The notes beneath the pieces are model-generated. The model searched no databases and had not been told where the DNA came from. It was given only the letters and a program-made list of their open reading frames with translations. Shown here in pieces: positions 31,464-42,386 of a stretch of DNA of 64,000 bases. The position numbers and the translations under genes are program-made. The number at the start of each line of letters is the position of its first letter. Position 1 is the stretch's first letter. The stretch is from Nocardioides kongjuensis (GTDB lineage Bacteria; Actinomycetota; Actinomycetes; Propionibacteriales; Nocardioidaceae): NCBI RefSeq assembly GCF_013409625.1, contig NZ_JACCBF010000001.1, positions 5,397,001 to 5,461,000 on the forward strand. Direction: 5' to 3'.

Positions 31464-33634
31464 GCATTCCGAAGAGCTTCGCGGGCCTCTCGCTCGCTGC
31501 CGACCAGGCCGCGGCCGCCGCGCCGCACGTGCCGACCGGGGAGGGCTGGAAGAGCCCCGAGGGCATCGAGATCGCGCCGTCGTACGGCCCCGCGGACGTC
31601 GCCGCCCTCGCCGCCGATGGCTCGCTCGACACCTACCCGGGGCTGAGCCCGTTCCTGCGCGGGCCCTACCCGACGATGTACACCACCCAGCCGTGGACCA
31701 TCCGGCAGTACGCCGGGTTCTCCACCGCCGAGGAGTCCAACGCCTTCTACCGCCGCAACCTCGCGGCCGGCCAGAAGGGCCTGTCGGTCGCCTTCGACCT
31801 CGCGACCCACCGCGGCTACGACTCCGACCACCCGCGCGTGCGCGGCGACGTCGGCATGGCCGGTGTCGCGATCGACTCGATCTACGACACCCGCACCCTC
31901 TTCGACGGCATCCCGCTGGACCAGATGTCCGTCTCGATGACGATGAACGGCGCGGTGCTCCCGGTGCTCGCGCTCTACATCGCCGCGGCCGAGGAGCAGG
32001 GGGTGAAGCCGGAGCAGCTCTCGGGGACGATCCAGAACGACATCCTCAAGGAGTTCATGGTCCGCAACACCTACATCTACCCGCCGGCGCCGTCGATGCG
32101 GATCATCTCCGACATCTTCGCCTTCACCAGCCAGAAGATGCCGCGGTTCAACTCGATCTCGATCTCCGGCTACCACATGCAGGAGGCCGGGGCGACCGCC
32201 GACCTCGAGCTGGCGTACACGCTGGCCGACGGCGTCGAGTACATCCGCGCCGGCCTCGAGTCGGGCCTGACCATCGACCAGTTCGCACCGCGCCTGTCCT
32301 TCTTCTGGGCGATCGGCATGAACTTCTACATGGAGGTCGCCAAGATGCGCGCGGCTCGGGCCCTGTGGAGCCGGCTGGTGCGCCAGTTCGACCCGCAGAA
32401 CCCGAAGTCGCTGTCGCTGCGGACCCACTCGCAGACCTCCGGCTGGTCGCTGACCGCGCAGGACGTGTTCAACAACGTCGGGCGTACGGCGATCGAGGCG
32501 ATGGCCGCGACCCAGGGCCACACCCAGTCGCTGCACACCAACGCGCTCGACGAGGCGATCGCGCTGCCGACCGACTTCTCGGCCCGCATCGCCCGCAACA
32601 CCCAGCTGCTGCTGCAGCAGGAGAGCGGCACGACGTACTCCATCGACCCGTGGGCCGGCTCCTACTACGTCGAGAAGCTCACCCACGACCTCGCCGAGCG
32701 CGCGTGGGCCCACATCCAGGAGGCCGAGGCCGCCGGTGGCATGGCCGCCGCGATCGAGCAGGGCATCCCGAAGATGCGCATCGAGGAGGCCGCGGCGCGC
32801 ACCCAGGCGCGGATCGACTCGGGCTCGCAGAAGGTCATCGGCGTCAACACCTTCCGGCTGCCGGCCGAGGACCCGCTCGAGGTGCTCAAGGTCGACAACG
32901 ACGAGGTCTACCGCCAGCAGGTCGCCAAGCTCGAGCGGCTGCGCGCCGAGCGCAACAGCGACGACGTCGAGGCCGCCCTGCACGCGCTGACCCGCAGCGC
33001 CGAGAGCGGCGACGGCAACCTCCTGGACCTCGCCGTCAACGCCGCCCGCGCCAAGGCGACCGTCGGTGAGATCTCCGACGCGATGGAGAAGGTCTACGGG
33101 CGTCACCAGGCGGTCATCCGTACGATCAGCGGCGTGTACCGCGACGAGGCCAACCTGGCCAACGACGGCGAGGGCGACACCCTCGTCGCCCAGGCCCGCC
33201 AGGCGACCGACGAGTTCGCCGAGGAGGAGGGTCGCCGCCCGCGCATCCTGGTGGCCAAGATGGGACAGGACGGCCACGACCGCGGCCAGAAGGTGGTCGT
33301 GTCCGCCTTCGCCGACCTCGGCTTCGACGTCGACGTGGGCCCGCTGTTCTCCACGCCCGAGGAGGTCGCGCAGCAGGCGATCGACGCCGACGTGCACATC
33401 GTCGGTGTGTCGTCGCTCGCCGCCGGCCACCTCACCCTGCTGCCCGCGCTGAAGAAGGCGCTGGCCGAGCAGGGCCGTGACGACATCATGGTCGTCATCG
33501 GAGGCGTGATCCCGCCCGACGACGTCCCGACCCTCAAGGAGATGGGCGCCGCCGCGGTGTTCCTCCCCGGCACGGTGATCGCGGAGTCCGCGCTCGACCT
33601 GCTGGCGAGGCTGCGGGCCACGCTCGGTCACTGA
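31460..33634 (+). CDS. mutB: Methylmalonyl-CoA mutase large subunit
   Basis: Catalytic subunit interconverting (R)-methylmalonyl-CoA and succinyl-CoA with adenosylcobalamin; 724 residues. The substrate barrel shows [33 protein letters not shown] and [12 protein letters not shown]; the C-terminal cobalamin domain has Asp604-Gly-His606-Asp-Arg-Gly609, His606 being the lower cobalt ligand, and [13 protein letters not shown]. The sequence fits true methylmalonyl-CoA mutase, not ethylmalonyl or isobutyryl mutase. It is coupled to mutA and to meaB by one- to four-base overlaps. It feeds succinyl-CoA to the TCA cycle enzymes encoded nearby. Confidence 0.96.
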   Translation: MSIPKSFAGLSLAADQAAAAAPHVPTGEGWKSPEGIEIAPSYGPADVAALAADGSLDTYPGLSPFLRGPYPTMYTTQPWTIRQYAGFSTAEESNAFYRRNLAAGQKGLSVAFDLATHRGYDSDHPRVRGDVGMAGVAIDSIYDTRTLFDGIPLDQMSVSMTMNGAVLPVLALYIAAAEEQGVKPEQLSGTIQNDILKEFMVRNTYIYPPAPSMRIISDIFAFTSQKMPRFNSISISGYHMQEAGATADLELAYTLADGVEYIRAGLESGLTIDQFAPRLSFFWAIGMNFYMEVAKMRAARALWSRLVRQFDPQNPKSLSLRTHSQTSGWSLTAQDVFNNVGRTAIEAMAATQGHTQSLHTNALDEAIALPTDFSARIARNTQLLLQQESGTTYSIDPWAGSYYVEKLTHDLAERAWAHIQEAEAAGGMAAAIEQGIPKMRIEEAAARTQARIDSGSQKVIGVNTFRLPAEDPLEVLKVDNDEVYRQQVAKLERLRAERNSDDVEAALHALTRSAESGDGNLLDLAVNAARAKATVGEISDAMEKVYGRHQAVIRTISGVYRDEANLANDGEGDTLVAQARQATDEFAEEEGRRPRILVAKMGQDGHDRGQKVVVSAFADLGFDVDVGPLFSTPEEVAQQAIDADVHIVGVSSLAAGHLTLLPALKKALAEQGRDDIMVVIGGVIPPDDVPTLKEMGAAAVFLPGTVIAESALDLLARLRATLGH

Positions 33635-34623
33635 TGCAGGTCGACGACCTGCTCGCCGGCCTGCGTGCCGGTCACCGCGCCACCATGGCGCGTGCCATCA
33701 CGCTGGTCGAGTCGACCGCGCCCCGACACCGCCAGACCGCCCGCGACCTGCTGCTGGCGCTCGCCGCCGATGCCCCGACCCGGACGCCCGCCGTCCGGGT
33801 CGGCATCTCGGGGGTGCCCGGCGTCGGCAAGTCGACCTTCATCGAGGCGCTCGGCGGCCTGCTCACGGCCGCCGGGCACAAGGTCGGTGTGCTCGCCGTC
33901 GACCCGTCGTCGGTGCGCACCGGTGGCTCGGTCCTCGGCGACAAGACCCGGATGGCGACGCTCTCGGCCCACCCGAACGCGTTCATCCGGCCCTCCCCGT
34001 CAGCCGGCACCCTCGGCGGCGTCGCCCGCGCGACCACCCAGGCGATGGCGGTCCTCGAGGCTGCCGGGTACGACGTCGTGCTGGTCGAGACCGTCGGCGT
34101 CGGCCAGTCCGAGGTCACCGTGGCCGGGATGGTCGACACCTTCTTGTTCCTCACCCTGGCCCGCACCGGCGACCAGCTGCAGGGCATCAAGAAGGGCATC
34201 TTGGAGATCGCCGACGTCATCGCGGTCAACAAGGCCGACCCCGACGACCCGGCGCGTGAGCAGGAGGCGCGCGTCGCCGCCCGCGACCTCGCCGGCGCGT
34301 TGCGCCTGGTCCGCGGCCACGCCGAGTGGGCACCTCCGGTCGTCACCTGCTCCGGCCTCACCGGGGCCCGGGTCGACGAGGTCTGGGAGCAGGTGCTGAT
34401 GCACCGTGCCCACCTCGGCGCCGACGGGCTCGCCCACAAGCGCGCCGAGCAGCAGCTCGACTTCACCTGGGCGCTGGTCCGTGACGAGCTCGACCAGCGG
34501 CTGCGCCACAGCGCCGGCGTCCGGGCCGTGCAGGGCGACGTGCGCGCGGCGCTGCTGGCCGGCGAGCTCACCGCACCCCTCGCCGCGGACCGGCTGCTGG
34601 AGGCATACGACAGCGATCGCTGA
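33634..34623 (+). CDS. meaB: MeaB-type GTPase, mutase chaperone
   Basis: A 329-residue G3E GTPase that protects and loads methylmalonyl-CoA mutase. Seen: Walker [10 protein letters not shown] starting at Gly60, [29 protein letters not shown] (switch region) and NKAD for guanine specificity. The ATG at 33634 overlaps the mutB stop by one base. The position directly after mutB supports the mutase-specific role. Confidence 0.95.
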   Translation: MQVDDLLAGLRAGHRATMARAITLVESTAPRHRQTARDLLLALAADAPTRTPAVRVGISGVPGVGKSTFIEALGGLLTAAGHKVGVLAVDPSSVRTGGSVLGDKTRMATLSAHPNAFIRPSPSAGTLGGVARATTQAMAVLEAAGYDVVLVETVGVGQSEVTVAGMVDTFLFLTLARTGDQLQGIKKGILEIADVIAVNKADPDDPAREQEARVAARDLAGALRLVRGHAEWAPPVVTCSGLTGARVDEVWEQVLMHRAHLGADGLAHKRAEQQLDFTWALVRDELDQRLRHSAGVRAVQGDVRAALLAGELTAPLAADRLLEAYDSDR

Positions 34624-34630
34624 AGCGGCA

Positions 34631-34636
34631 TAGGGT
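34631..34636 (+). promoter_or_regulatory. Probable -10 (TAGGGT) of a leaderless transcript
   Basis: TAGGGT ends 6 bases before GTG 34643 and begins 7 bases after the meaB stop. Confidence 0.45.
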
Positions 34637-34642
34637 GGGAAG

Positions 34643-35827
34643 GTGGTGGATGCAGCGCTGGCCCTGGTCGACTCCGTCGTCGCGAAGTACGACGACGAGC
34701 TGGTTGAGCTGCGCCGTGACCTGCACCGGCACCCCGAGGTGTCGTGGCAGGAGCAGCGCACGGCCGACCGGGTCGTCGAGCACCTCGAGCGGCACAGCTG
34801 GCGGATCACCCGGATGCCGCGCAGCGGCATCGTCGCCGACCTGGGGGAGAGCGGGCCGACCGTCGCCCTGCGGGCCGACCTCGACGCGCTGCCCGTCGCC
34901 GACCTGACCACCGACCCGTGGACCAGCAGCGTCCCCGGCGTCGCCCACGCCTGCGGCCACGACGTCCACACCAGCGCCCTCGTCGGCGCCGGCCACGCGC
35001 TCGCCGAGCTGCACGCCCAGGGCCTGCTGCACCGGCGGGTGCGGCTGCTCTTCCAGCCCGCCGAGGAGGTCATGCCGGGCGGTGCGCGCCACCTGATCAA
35101 CCACGGCGCGATCGAGGGCGTCGACCGGATCTTCGCGCTGCACTGCGACCCGTCGGTCGACGTGGGCGCGGTCGGACTGCGGTCCGGCCCGATCACGAGC
35201 GCGGCCGACCGGATCGACGTACGCCTCGAGGGCAACGGCGGACACACCTCGCGCCCCCACCTCACCGGCGACCTCACCTTCGCGCTCGCCAAGATCACCA
35301 GCGAGCTGCCGGCCGTGCTGAGCCGCCGGATGGACCCGCGTGCCGGCGTCAGCGTCGTCTGGGGGATGCTCCGCGCCGGTTCGGCCGCCAACGTCATCCC
35401 CGACCACGGCATCGCGAGCGGCACTGTCCGGATCCTCGACGCCGAGGCCTGGGCCTCGTGCGAGGCTGTGGTCCGCGAGGCGGTGCTCGACATCGTGCGC
35501 CCCTACGGCATCACCGCCAACGTCGACTACCTCCAGGGCGTGCCGCCCGTCGTCAACGACCGTGCCAGCGTCGCGATGATCGCGGCGGCCGCCGACGACC
35601 TGCTCGGACTGCACCACCGCACCGAGGTCGAGCAGAGCCTCGGGGGAGAGGACTTCGGCTGGTACCTCGAGCAGGTCCCGGGCGCGATGTTCCGCCTCGG
35701 CACCCGCAGCCCCGGCGGCCCGACCTTCGACCTCCACCAGGGAGACTTCGAGGTCGACGAGGCGGCGATCGGGTACGGCGCCCGGATGCTCGCCGGCGTC
35801 GCGGTCAAGGCCCTCGCCCAGCCGTAG
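34643..35827 (+). CDS. M20-family amidohydrolase
   Basis: A 394-residue metal-dependent amidohydrolase of the M20D (IAA-amino acid / N-acyl amino acid hydrolase) group. Seen: LRRDLHRHPEVSWQE at the N-terminus, ALRADLDALP, metal ligands in AHACGHDVHTSALVG and FQPAEEVMPGGARHLI, the dimerisation domain, and the C-terminal GGEDFGWYLEQVPGAMFRLG. Exact substrate unknown. Two GTG codons stand side by side (34643 and 34646); the first is used. Confidence 0.9.
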   Translation: MVDAALALVDSVVAKYDDELVELRRDLHRHPEVSWQEQRTADRVVEHLERHSWRITRMPRSGIVADLGESGPTVALRADLDALPVADLTTDPWTSSVPGVAHACGHDVHTSALVGAGHALAELHAQGLLHRRVRLLFQPAEEVMPGGARHLINHGAIEGVDRIFALHCDPSVDVGAVGLRSGPITSAADRIDVRLEGNGGHTSRPHLTGDLTFALAKITSELPAVLSRRMDPRAGVSVVWGMLRAGSAANVIPDHGIASGTVRILDAEAWASCEAVVREAVLDIVRPYGITANVDYLQGVPPVVNDRASVAMIAAAADDLLGLHHRTEVEQSLGGEDFGWYLEQVPGAMFRLGTRSPGGPTFDLHQGDFEVDEAAIGYGARMLAGVAVKALAQP

Positions 35828-35865
35828 CTGGTTTCGGCCCGCCGGCCCCTGGCAAGGGTGCAGGC

Positions 35866-36468
35866 ATGTCTCGGACCCTGTCTGCCCCTGCCTCCGGCCT
35901 CGCCACCACCCTCGCCACCGCCGCCCTGATCGGTGCCACCGTCGCCGCGCTCCCGGCCCCCGCACACGCGGCCGTCACCCTCGACTGCACCGGTGGTCCG
36001 GTCACGATCGACGACAGCACCGAGGACTACACGCTCACCGGCGCCTGCTCGGCCGTGATCCTCAACGGCAGCAACCTGACCGTCACCCTGACCAGCGCCA
36101 CGACCGTGATGGTCACCGGCGCCAACGTCGACGTGACCGCCACGGGCGCCATCGGCCCCGTCGTCGTCACCGGGTCCAACAGCTCGCTCACCGCTCCCGC
36201 CGCACCGTCCGCCCGCGTGGACGCCAGCAACGTCGACCTGCGCGTCCCGGCGCTGGACCGTGCAGTGCTCGTCGGGTCGAACAACAAGGTCGTCGCCGAC
36301 CAGGGTGCGACGGTCAAGGTCAAGGGCGCCAACAACCGCGTGAAGTACCGCAAGCTCGCCAAGGTCGTCGTCCGCGGCGCCAACAACACCGTCAAGGTGC
36401 GCGCCGGCAGGACGAAGGTGAGCGTCCGGGGCGCCAACAACGTGGTGCGGGTGCACCGCCGCGGCTGA
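35866..36468 (+). CDS. Secreted DUF3060-like repeat protein
   Basis: A 200-residue exported protein. Residues 1-35 are a signal peptide ending in PAPAHA-A. The mature part contains a short Cys-bounded start (DCTGG ... TGACS) and about seven tandem copies of a V-x-G-[AS]-N-[NS]-x-V unit (for example VTGANVDV, VRGANNTVKV, VRGANNVVRV), which predicts a small right-handed beta-helix or roll. The C-terminus is strongly basic. This fits DUF3060 proteins of actinobacteria; function unknown. Confidence 0.82.
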   Translation: MSRTLSAPASGLATTLATAALIGATVAALPAPAHAAVTLDCTGGPVTIDDSTEDYTLTGACSAVILNGSNLTVTLTSATTVMVTGANVDVTATGAIGPVVVTGSNSSLTAPAAPSARVDASNVDLRVPALDRAVLVGSNNKVVADQGATVKVKGANNRVKYRKLAKVVVRGANNTVKVRAGRTKVSVRGANNVVRVHRRG

Positions 36469-36478
36469 GGCTGGTGCA

Positions 36479-36504
36479 GGAATCGCCTCTGAGGAGGTGA
36501 TTCC
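36479..36504. terminator. Bidirectional terminator between convergent genes
   Basis: GGAATCGCCTC (36479-36489) pairs with GAGGTGATTCC (36494-36504) around the loop TGAG, 10 Watson-Crick pairs and one G-U. It separates the DUF3060 gene from the nucleoside permease gene on the other strand. Confidence 0.7.
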
Positions 36505-36525
36505 CGCGGCGGCGCACCCGGAGGG

Positions 36526-37818
36526 CTAACCCTTCCGGTACGGCACGCCGTCGGCGGCGGGGGCCCGGGAGGCGCCGACGAGGCCGGCGACGGCGATGAT
36601 CGTGACGACGTACGGCAGCATCAGCATGAACTGGCTGGGCACCGGCGAGCCGATCACCGACAGCGCGAGCTGCAGGTTGGACGCGAAGCCGAACAGCAGC
36701 GCCGCGAGGGTCGCGCGGACCGGGTCCCAGCGACCGAAGATGACAGCGGCGAGGGCGATGTAGCCCGCGCCGTCGGTCATCTCCTCGCCGAACTGCGGCA
36801 CCGACACCAAGGTGTACGTCGCGCCGCCGGCACCGGCGATCAGGCCGGCGATGAGCAGGGTGGTGTAGCGGGTCCGGTTGACCTTGATGCCGACGGTGTC
36901 GGCGGCCTTCGGGTGCTCGCCGACCGCGCGGACCCGCAGGCCCCACTTGGTGCGGTAGAGCGCCCAGGCGACGACCGCGACGGCGACGTACATCAGGTAG
37001 ACGAGGATCGTCTGCCGGAACAGCACCGGGCCGATGACCGGGATCTGGCCCAGGACGGGGATCGGCAGCCGGGAGAAGTGCTCGGGGGCGTTGAGCTTGT
37101 CGGGGTTCTCGGTGAGCACCTGGCCGTAGAGGAAGCTGGTCAGGCCGATCACGAGCACGTTGAGGACGACGCCGACGATGACCTGGTCGACGAAGTAGGT
37201 GATCGCGAAGAAGCCGAGCACCAGCGCGACGAGCCCGCCGGCGACCATCGCGGCGACCAGGCCGCCCCACGGGGAGCCGACGATGGTGCCGACCATGGCG
37301 GCGGCGAACGCGCCGAACAGCAGCTGGCCGTCGATGGCGATGTTGACGACGCCCGCGCGCTCGCCGAGGACGCCGCCGAGGGCGCCGAAGACCAGCGGCA
37401 CGGCCAGGGTGATCGAGCCGCCCAGCAGGCCGACCACGGTCAGGCTGTCGCCGGCCGCGGCCCAGGTGAGGAACGCGGTCACCGCGAGGAAGGCGAACAG
37501 GCCGACCAGCCACAACGGCGTACGACGCCCGCGGCTGACCAGCAGCGCGGACGCCGCGGTGCACACGGCGAGCAGCACGACCAGCGTCGCGACCGTCGCC
37601 GTCGACGGCAGGGTGATCTCCGGCAGGTCGAAGAAGTCGGTCTCCGCGGCCAGCTGGAAGGTGGTGTCGCCCGAGCGGGCGCCGAGGGCGACCAGCAGCG
37701 CGACGAGGAGGGTGACGACACCCAGCATGATCGGGGCCTTGAGCGCCGTGCGGAGCGGTACGGCGACCGGCTCGGCCGCGTCGGCGGGGACCGGGACGGT
37801 GATCTTGGTGTCGCTCAT
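36526..37818 (-). CDS. Nucleoside ABC transporter permease, second subunit (NupQ-like)
   Basis: A 430-residue membrane protein with about ten hydrophobic segments and the family stretches LGGVLGERAGVVNIAIDGQLLFGAFAA (split over residues about 150-180), FGLRVRAVGEHPKAADTVGIKV-like region (EHPKAADTVGIKV) and GAGYIALAAVIFGRWDP. It pairs with the permease encoded just upstream; the start ATG overlaps that gene's stop as ATGA. By homology to B. subtilis NupOPQ/BmpA it imports nucleosides. The next genes on the other strand (cdd, deoA) fit this. Confidence 0.92.
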   Translation of the reverse strand: MSDTKITVPVPADAAEPVAVPLRTALKAPIMLGVVTLLVALLVALGARSGDTTFQLAAETDFFDLPEITLPSTATVATLVVLLAVCTAASALLVSRGRRTPLWLVGLFAFLAVTAFLTWAAAGDSLTVVGLLGGSITLAVPLVFGALGGVLGERAGVVNIAIDGQLLFGAFAAAMVGTIVGSPWGGLVAAMVAGGLVALVLGFFAITYFVDQVIVGVVLNVLVIGLTSFLYGQVLTENPDKLNAPEHFSRLPIPVLGQIPVIGPVLFRQTILVYLMYVAVAVVAWALYRTKWGLRVRAVGEHPKAADTVGIKVNRTRYTTLLIAGLIAGAGGATYTLVSVPQFGEEMTDGAGYIALAAVIFGRWDPVRATLAALLFGFASNLQLALSVIGSPVPSQFMLMLPYVVTIIAVAGLVGASRAPAADGVPYRKG

Positions 37819-39022
37819 GCCGTCGCCTCCTTCGGCAGCCGGAAGATAGCTCGCACCAACGGGGGAGCGGCGATGAACAAGACGATCAGCGACTGGATGA
37901 CCAGCACGATCTCGACCGGGATGCCCTCGGCGGCGGCCATCGAGAAGCCACCGGCCTTGAGCCCGCCGAACAGCAGCCCGGCCGCGAGGATGCCCAGCGG
38001 GCGGGACCGGCCGAGCAGTGCCACCGTGATCGCGTCGAAGCCGATGCCGGCGTCCATGTCGACGGTGACGCCGCTGGTCGTCGTGCCGAGGATCTGGTTG
38101 ACACCCGCCAGGCCGACCAGCGCGCCGGCGATCAGCATCACGACCAGGTAGGTGCGGCCGACGTCGATGCCGGCGGCCCGGGCGGCGTCGGGGTTCTCGC
38201 CGACGGCGCGGAAGCGGAAGCCGAGCGCGGACTTGTTGAGCAGCCACCACACGACCGCGACCGCGACGAGTGCGAGCAGGAAGCCGGCGTGCAGGTTGAA
38301 CCGGTCGCCGAGCAGCTTGGGCAGGATCGCCGACTCGGGCATCGCCTCGGACTTGGGGTTGAGCGAGCCCGGCGCCTGGAGCAGGCCCTGCTTGGAGAGG
38401 GCGTAGAAGACGAGGTAGTAGCCGACGTAGTTGAGCATGATCGTGACGATCACCTCGTGCGCGCCGCTCTGGGCCTTGAGGAAGCCGGCGATGCCGGCCC
38501 ACAGCGCACCGGCGAGTGCGCCGGCGAGCACGGCCAGCGGCAGGTGCAGGACGATCGGCAGGTCCGCATTGACCCCGACCCAGCCGGCGGCGGCGCCGGC
38601 CAGCAGCATCTGGCCGCGGCCACCGATGTTGAACATGCCGGCGCGGAAGGCCAGGCCCACGCCCAGGCCGGCCAGGATCAGCGGGCCGGAGAACTTGAGG
38701 GTCTCGGTCAGCGGGCGGATCCGGCCCTGGAAGCCCTGCAGGTTGGTGTTGTAGACCGCGCCGCGGAACAGGGCGGTGTAGGCGTCCGAGATCGAGGTCC
38801 AGACCGCGCTGAAGAAGTCACCGGGCCGGGCGCCGATGTAGCCCGCCGTGGTGCGGACGTTCTCGTCGGTCAGCAGGATCATCAGCGACCCGACGACCAT
38901 GGCGAGGACGACCGACAGCACCGCGACCATCGCGTTGCCCGCGACGATCTCGCGCAGCACGCCGTCGAAGCGCCTCGGCGTGCCCTTCGGCGCCTCGCCG
39001 AACTCGGTCTTCATGTCGGTGC

Positions 39023-39026
<4 letters not shown>
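37815..39026 (-). CDS. Nucleoside ABC transporter permease, first subunit (NupP-like)
   Basis: A 403-residue permease with the conserved FRAGMFNIGGRGQMLLAGAAAG, GAHEVIVTIMLNYV, RFRAVGENPDAARAAGIDV (coupling helix facing the ATPase) and GFDAITVALLGRSRPLGI. It starts at GTG 39026, overlapping the ATPase stop as GTGA. Third gene of the bmpA-ATPase-permease-permease order. Confidence 0.93.
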
Positions 39027-40537
<1,511 letters not shown>

Positions 40538-40615
40538 GGAGGGATCCTCTCGGAGCGGACGATCAGTTGCCAGCAAATGCGCCGTGAACGCCTGGGCGTC
40601 TCCGGCGCGGAATGC

Positions 40616-40649
40616 GTCCGGGGGAGGTCGTTGCCGACCTCCCCCGGAC
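40616..40649 (-). terminator. Strong hairpin between bmpA and the ATPase gene
   Basis: A perfect 15-base stem, 40616-40630 with 40635-40649, around the loop TTGC. It lies 26 bases after the bmpA stop on the minus strand and upstream of the ATPase gene, so it probably terminates most transcripts after bmpA and yields more binding protein than transporter. Confidence 0.75.
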
Positions 40650-40675
40650 CCTGCGTCAGCGCAGGTGAGCCGTCG

Positions 40676-41764
40676 TCACTTGTCGAGGTACGACGTCACC
40701 GGGATGCTGCCGTCGATGATGCCCTGCTTGACCTTGTCGAGCTCGCCCTGGAGCGAGGGGTTGACCTTGGACTCGAAGTTGTGGAACGGCGCGAGGCCGA
40801 CACCGTCGTTCTCGAGCGTCCCGACGTAGGCCTCGGGGTCGAAGTCGCCCTTGCCGGCGGCAACGACGGTCTCGATGGTCGAGGTCTTCATGTTCTTCAG
40901 GATCGAGGTGAGGACCAGCGACTGCGTGTTGGGGTCGGTCTCGTAGAAGTCCGCGTCGACGCCGATCAGCGCGACGTCCTTGCCGGAGTCCTTGATCGCG
41001 GTGAGCGCGCCCTGGTAGATCGGGCCACCGACCGGCAGGATCACGTCGGCGTTCTTGTCGAGGATCGACTTGGCGGTGTTGGTCGCCTTCTCGTTGGCGT
41101 CGAAGCCACCGGTGAAGACGCCCTTGTCGTTGCCCTCCCAGCCGATGAGCTTGACGTCCTTGCCCTTCTCCTTGTTGTAGTAGTCGACGCCCTGCTTGAA
41201 GCCGTCCATGAAGATGGTGACGGTCGGGAAGGGCTGGCCACCGTAGGTGCCGACGGTGCCGGTCTTGGTGTAGTCCGCCGCGGCGTAGCCGGCGAGGAAC
41301 GCGGCCTGCGCGGTGTCGTACAGGATCGGCTTGATGTTGTCGGCGTCCTTGTTGCCGTCGAAGTCGTTGTCGGCGGCGTCGTCGATCAGGACGTACTCGA
41401 TGTCGGGATTGGCCTTCGCCGACTCGACGGTCGCGGCGGACAGCGCGAAGCCGACGGTCACGATCAGGTCGCAGCCCTGGCCGACGAGGTTCTCGAGGTT
41501 CGGCGCGTAGTCCTGGTCGGTCTTCGACTGGACGTCCTTGTAGTCGGTGCCGAGCTCCTTGGCGGCCTCCTTGAGGCCCTCGTAGCTGAGCTGGTTGAAC
41601 GACTTGTCGTCGAAGCCGCCCGCGTCCGAGACGATGCAGGGGAGGAAGTCGCTCTTGGCCGAGCCCTTCTTGTCCTCGTCGGGAGCGTCGCCACACGCGG
41701 CCAGGGCCGCGCTCGCCATGAGCGCCACGGCCGCGGCGGCCGTCGTCCTCTTCCAGGTCTTCAC
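40676..41764 (-). CDS. bmpA: BmpA-type nucleoside-binding lipoprotein
   Basis: The extracytoplasmic substrate-binding protein of the importer; 362 residues. Signal peptide with lipobox Leu21-Ala22-Ala23-Cys24. The mature domain has the BMP pattern: VSDAGGFDDKSFNQLSYEGLKEAAKE, LIVTVGFALSAATVESAKANPD, FLAGYAAADYTKTGTVGTYGG and VILPVGGPIYQGAL. Start GTG 41764, with GGAGGA 6 bases upstream on its strand. First gene of the importer operon and divergent from cdd. Confidence 0.94.
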   Translation of the reverse strand: MKTWKRTTAAAAVALMASAALAACGDAPDEDKKGSAKSDFLPCIVSDAGGFDDKSFNQLSYEGLKEAAKELGTDYKDVQSKTDQDYAPNLENLVGQGCDLIVTVGFALSAATVESAKANPDIEYVLIDDAADNDFDGNKDADNIKPILYDTAQAAFLAGYAAADYTKTGTVGTYGGQPFPTVTIFMDGFKQGVDYYNKEKGKDVKLIGWEGNDKGVFTGGFDANEKATNTAKSILDKNADVILPVGGPIYQGALTAIKDSGKDVALIGVDADFYETDPNTQSLVLTSILKNMKTSTIETVVAAGKGDFDPEAYVGTLENDGVGLAPFHNFESKVNPSLQGELDKVKQGIIDGSIPVTSYLDK

Positions 41765-41868
41765 AGATGTCCTCCAGATCGACGCCCGGCTCCACGTGGC
41801 AGGGCAGATAGTGGTTCTGGTACTCCGGGTGCATCCTCACCCAAGGACGCGATTGCGGGAAGCGCATT

Positions 41869-41909
41869 CGTCGAAACGGTTACCAACTTGGGACATTTCC
41901 CGTCGAAAC
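41869..41909. repeat. Paired direct repeat between bmpA and cdd
   Basis: CGTCGAAAC occurs at 41869-41877 and at 41901-41909, 32 bases apart (three helical turns), in the 187-base divergent region that separates the importer operon from cdd-deoA. The same-face spacing suggests a regulator site serving both promoters; no regulator is identified. Confidence 0.4.
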
Positions 41910-41939
41910 CTGCCCGTGCGCAAGATCCTCGCGATCGTC

Positions 41940-41945
41940 TACCTT
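41940..41945 (+). promoter_or_regulatory. Probable -10 (TACCTT) of cdd-deoA
   Basis: TACCTT ends 6 bases before the cdd GTG at 41952 and no ribosome binding site is visible. Confidence 0.45.
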
Positions 41946-41951
41946 GGCCGG

Positions 41952-42386
41952 GTGGTCGACTGGGACAGCCTCACGCAGGCGGCGAACGACATCGCCGCAC
42001 GGGCCTACGCGCCGTACTCCGGCTACCGGGTGGGCGCGGCCGCGCTCGCCGACGACGGTCGCCTGGTGGTCGGCTGCAACGTCGAGAACGCGGCGTACGG
42101 CGTCACGCTGTGCGCCGAGTGCGGGCTCGTGTCACAGCTGCACGCCACCGGCGGGGGCCGGCTGACCCATTTCGTGTGCATCGCCCTCGATCCGCGCGGC
42201 GCCGGCGACGTGATCATGCCGTGCGGCCGCTGCCGCCAGCTGCTGTGGGAGAACGGCGGTGCCGCGCTCGAGGTGCTGACCCCGCAGGGCGTGCTGTCGA
42301 TGGACGCCGTGCTGCCGCAGGCGTTCGGTCCGGCCGACCTCGAACGGGTCACCGGCATGGACACGACTGGTACAAACGCCTCGTGA
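41952..42386 (+). CDS. cdd: Cytidine deaminase
   Basis: Converts cytidine and deoxycytidine to uridine and deoxyuridine; 144 residues, the tetrameric short type. Zinc site: Cys in VVGCNVENAAYGVTLCAE (with the catalytic Glu) and PCGRCRQ. It starts at GTG 41952 by the leaderless promoter. The stop overlaps the deoA start as GTGA. With the importer and deoA it forms a nucleoside-utilisation block that yields free pyrimidine bases. Confidence 0.95.
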   Translation: MVDWDSLTQAANDIAARAYAPYSGYRVGAAALADDGRLVVGCNVENAAYGVTLCAECGLVSQLHATGGGRLTHFVCIALDPRGAGDVIMPCGRCRQLLWENGGAALEVLTPQGVLSMDAVLPQAFGPADLERVTGMDTTGTNAS

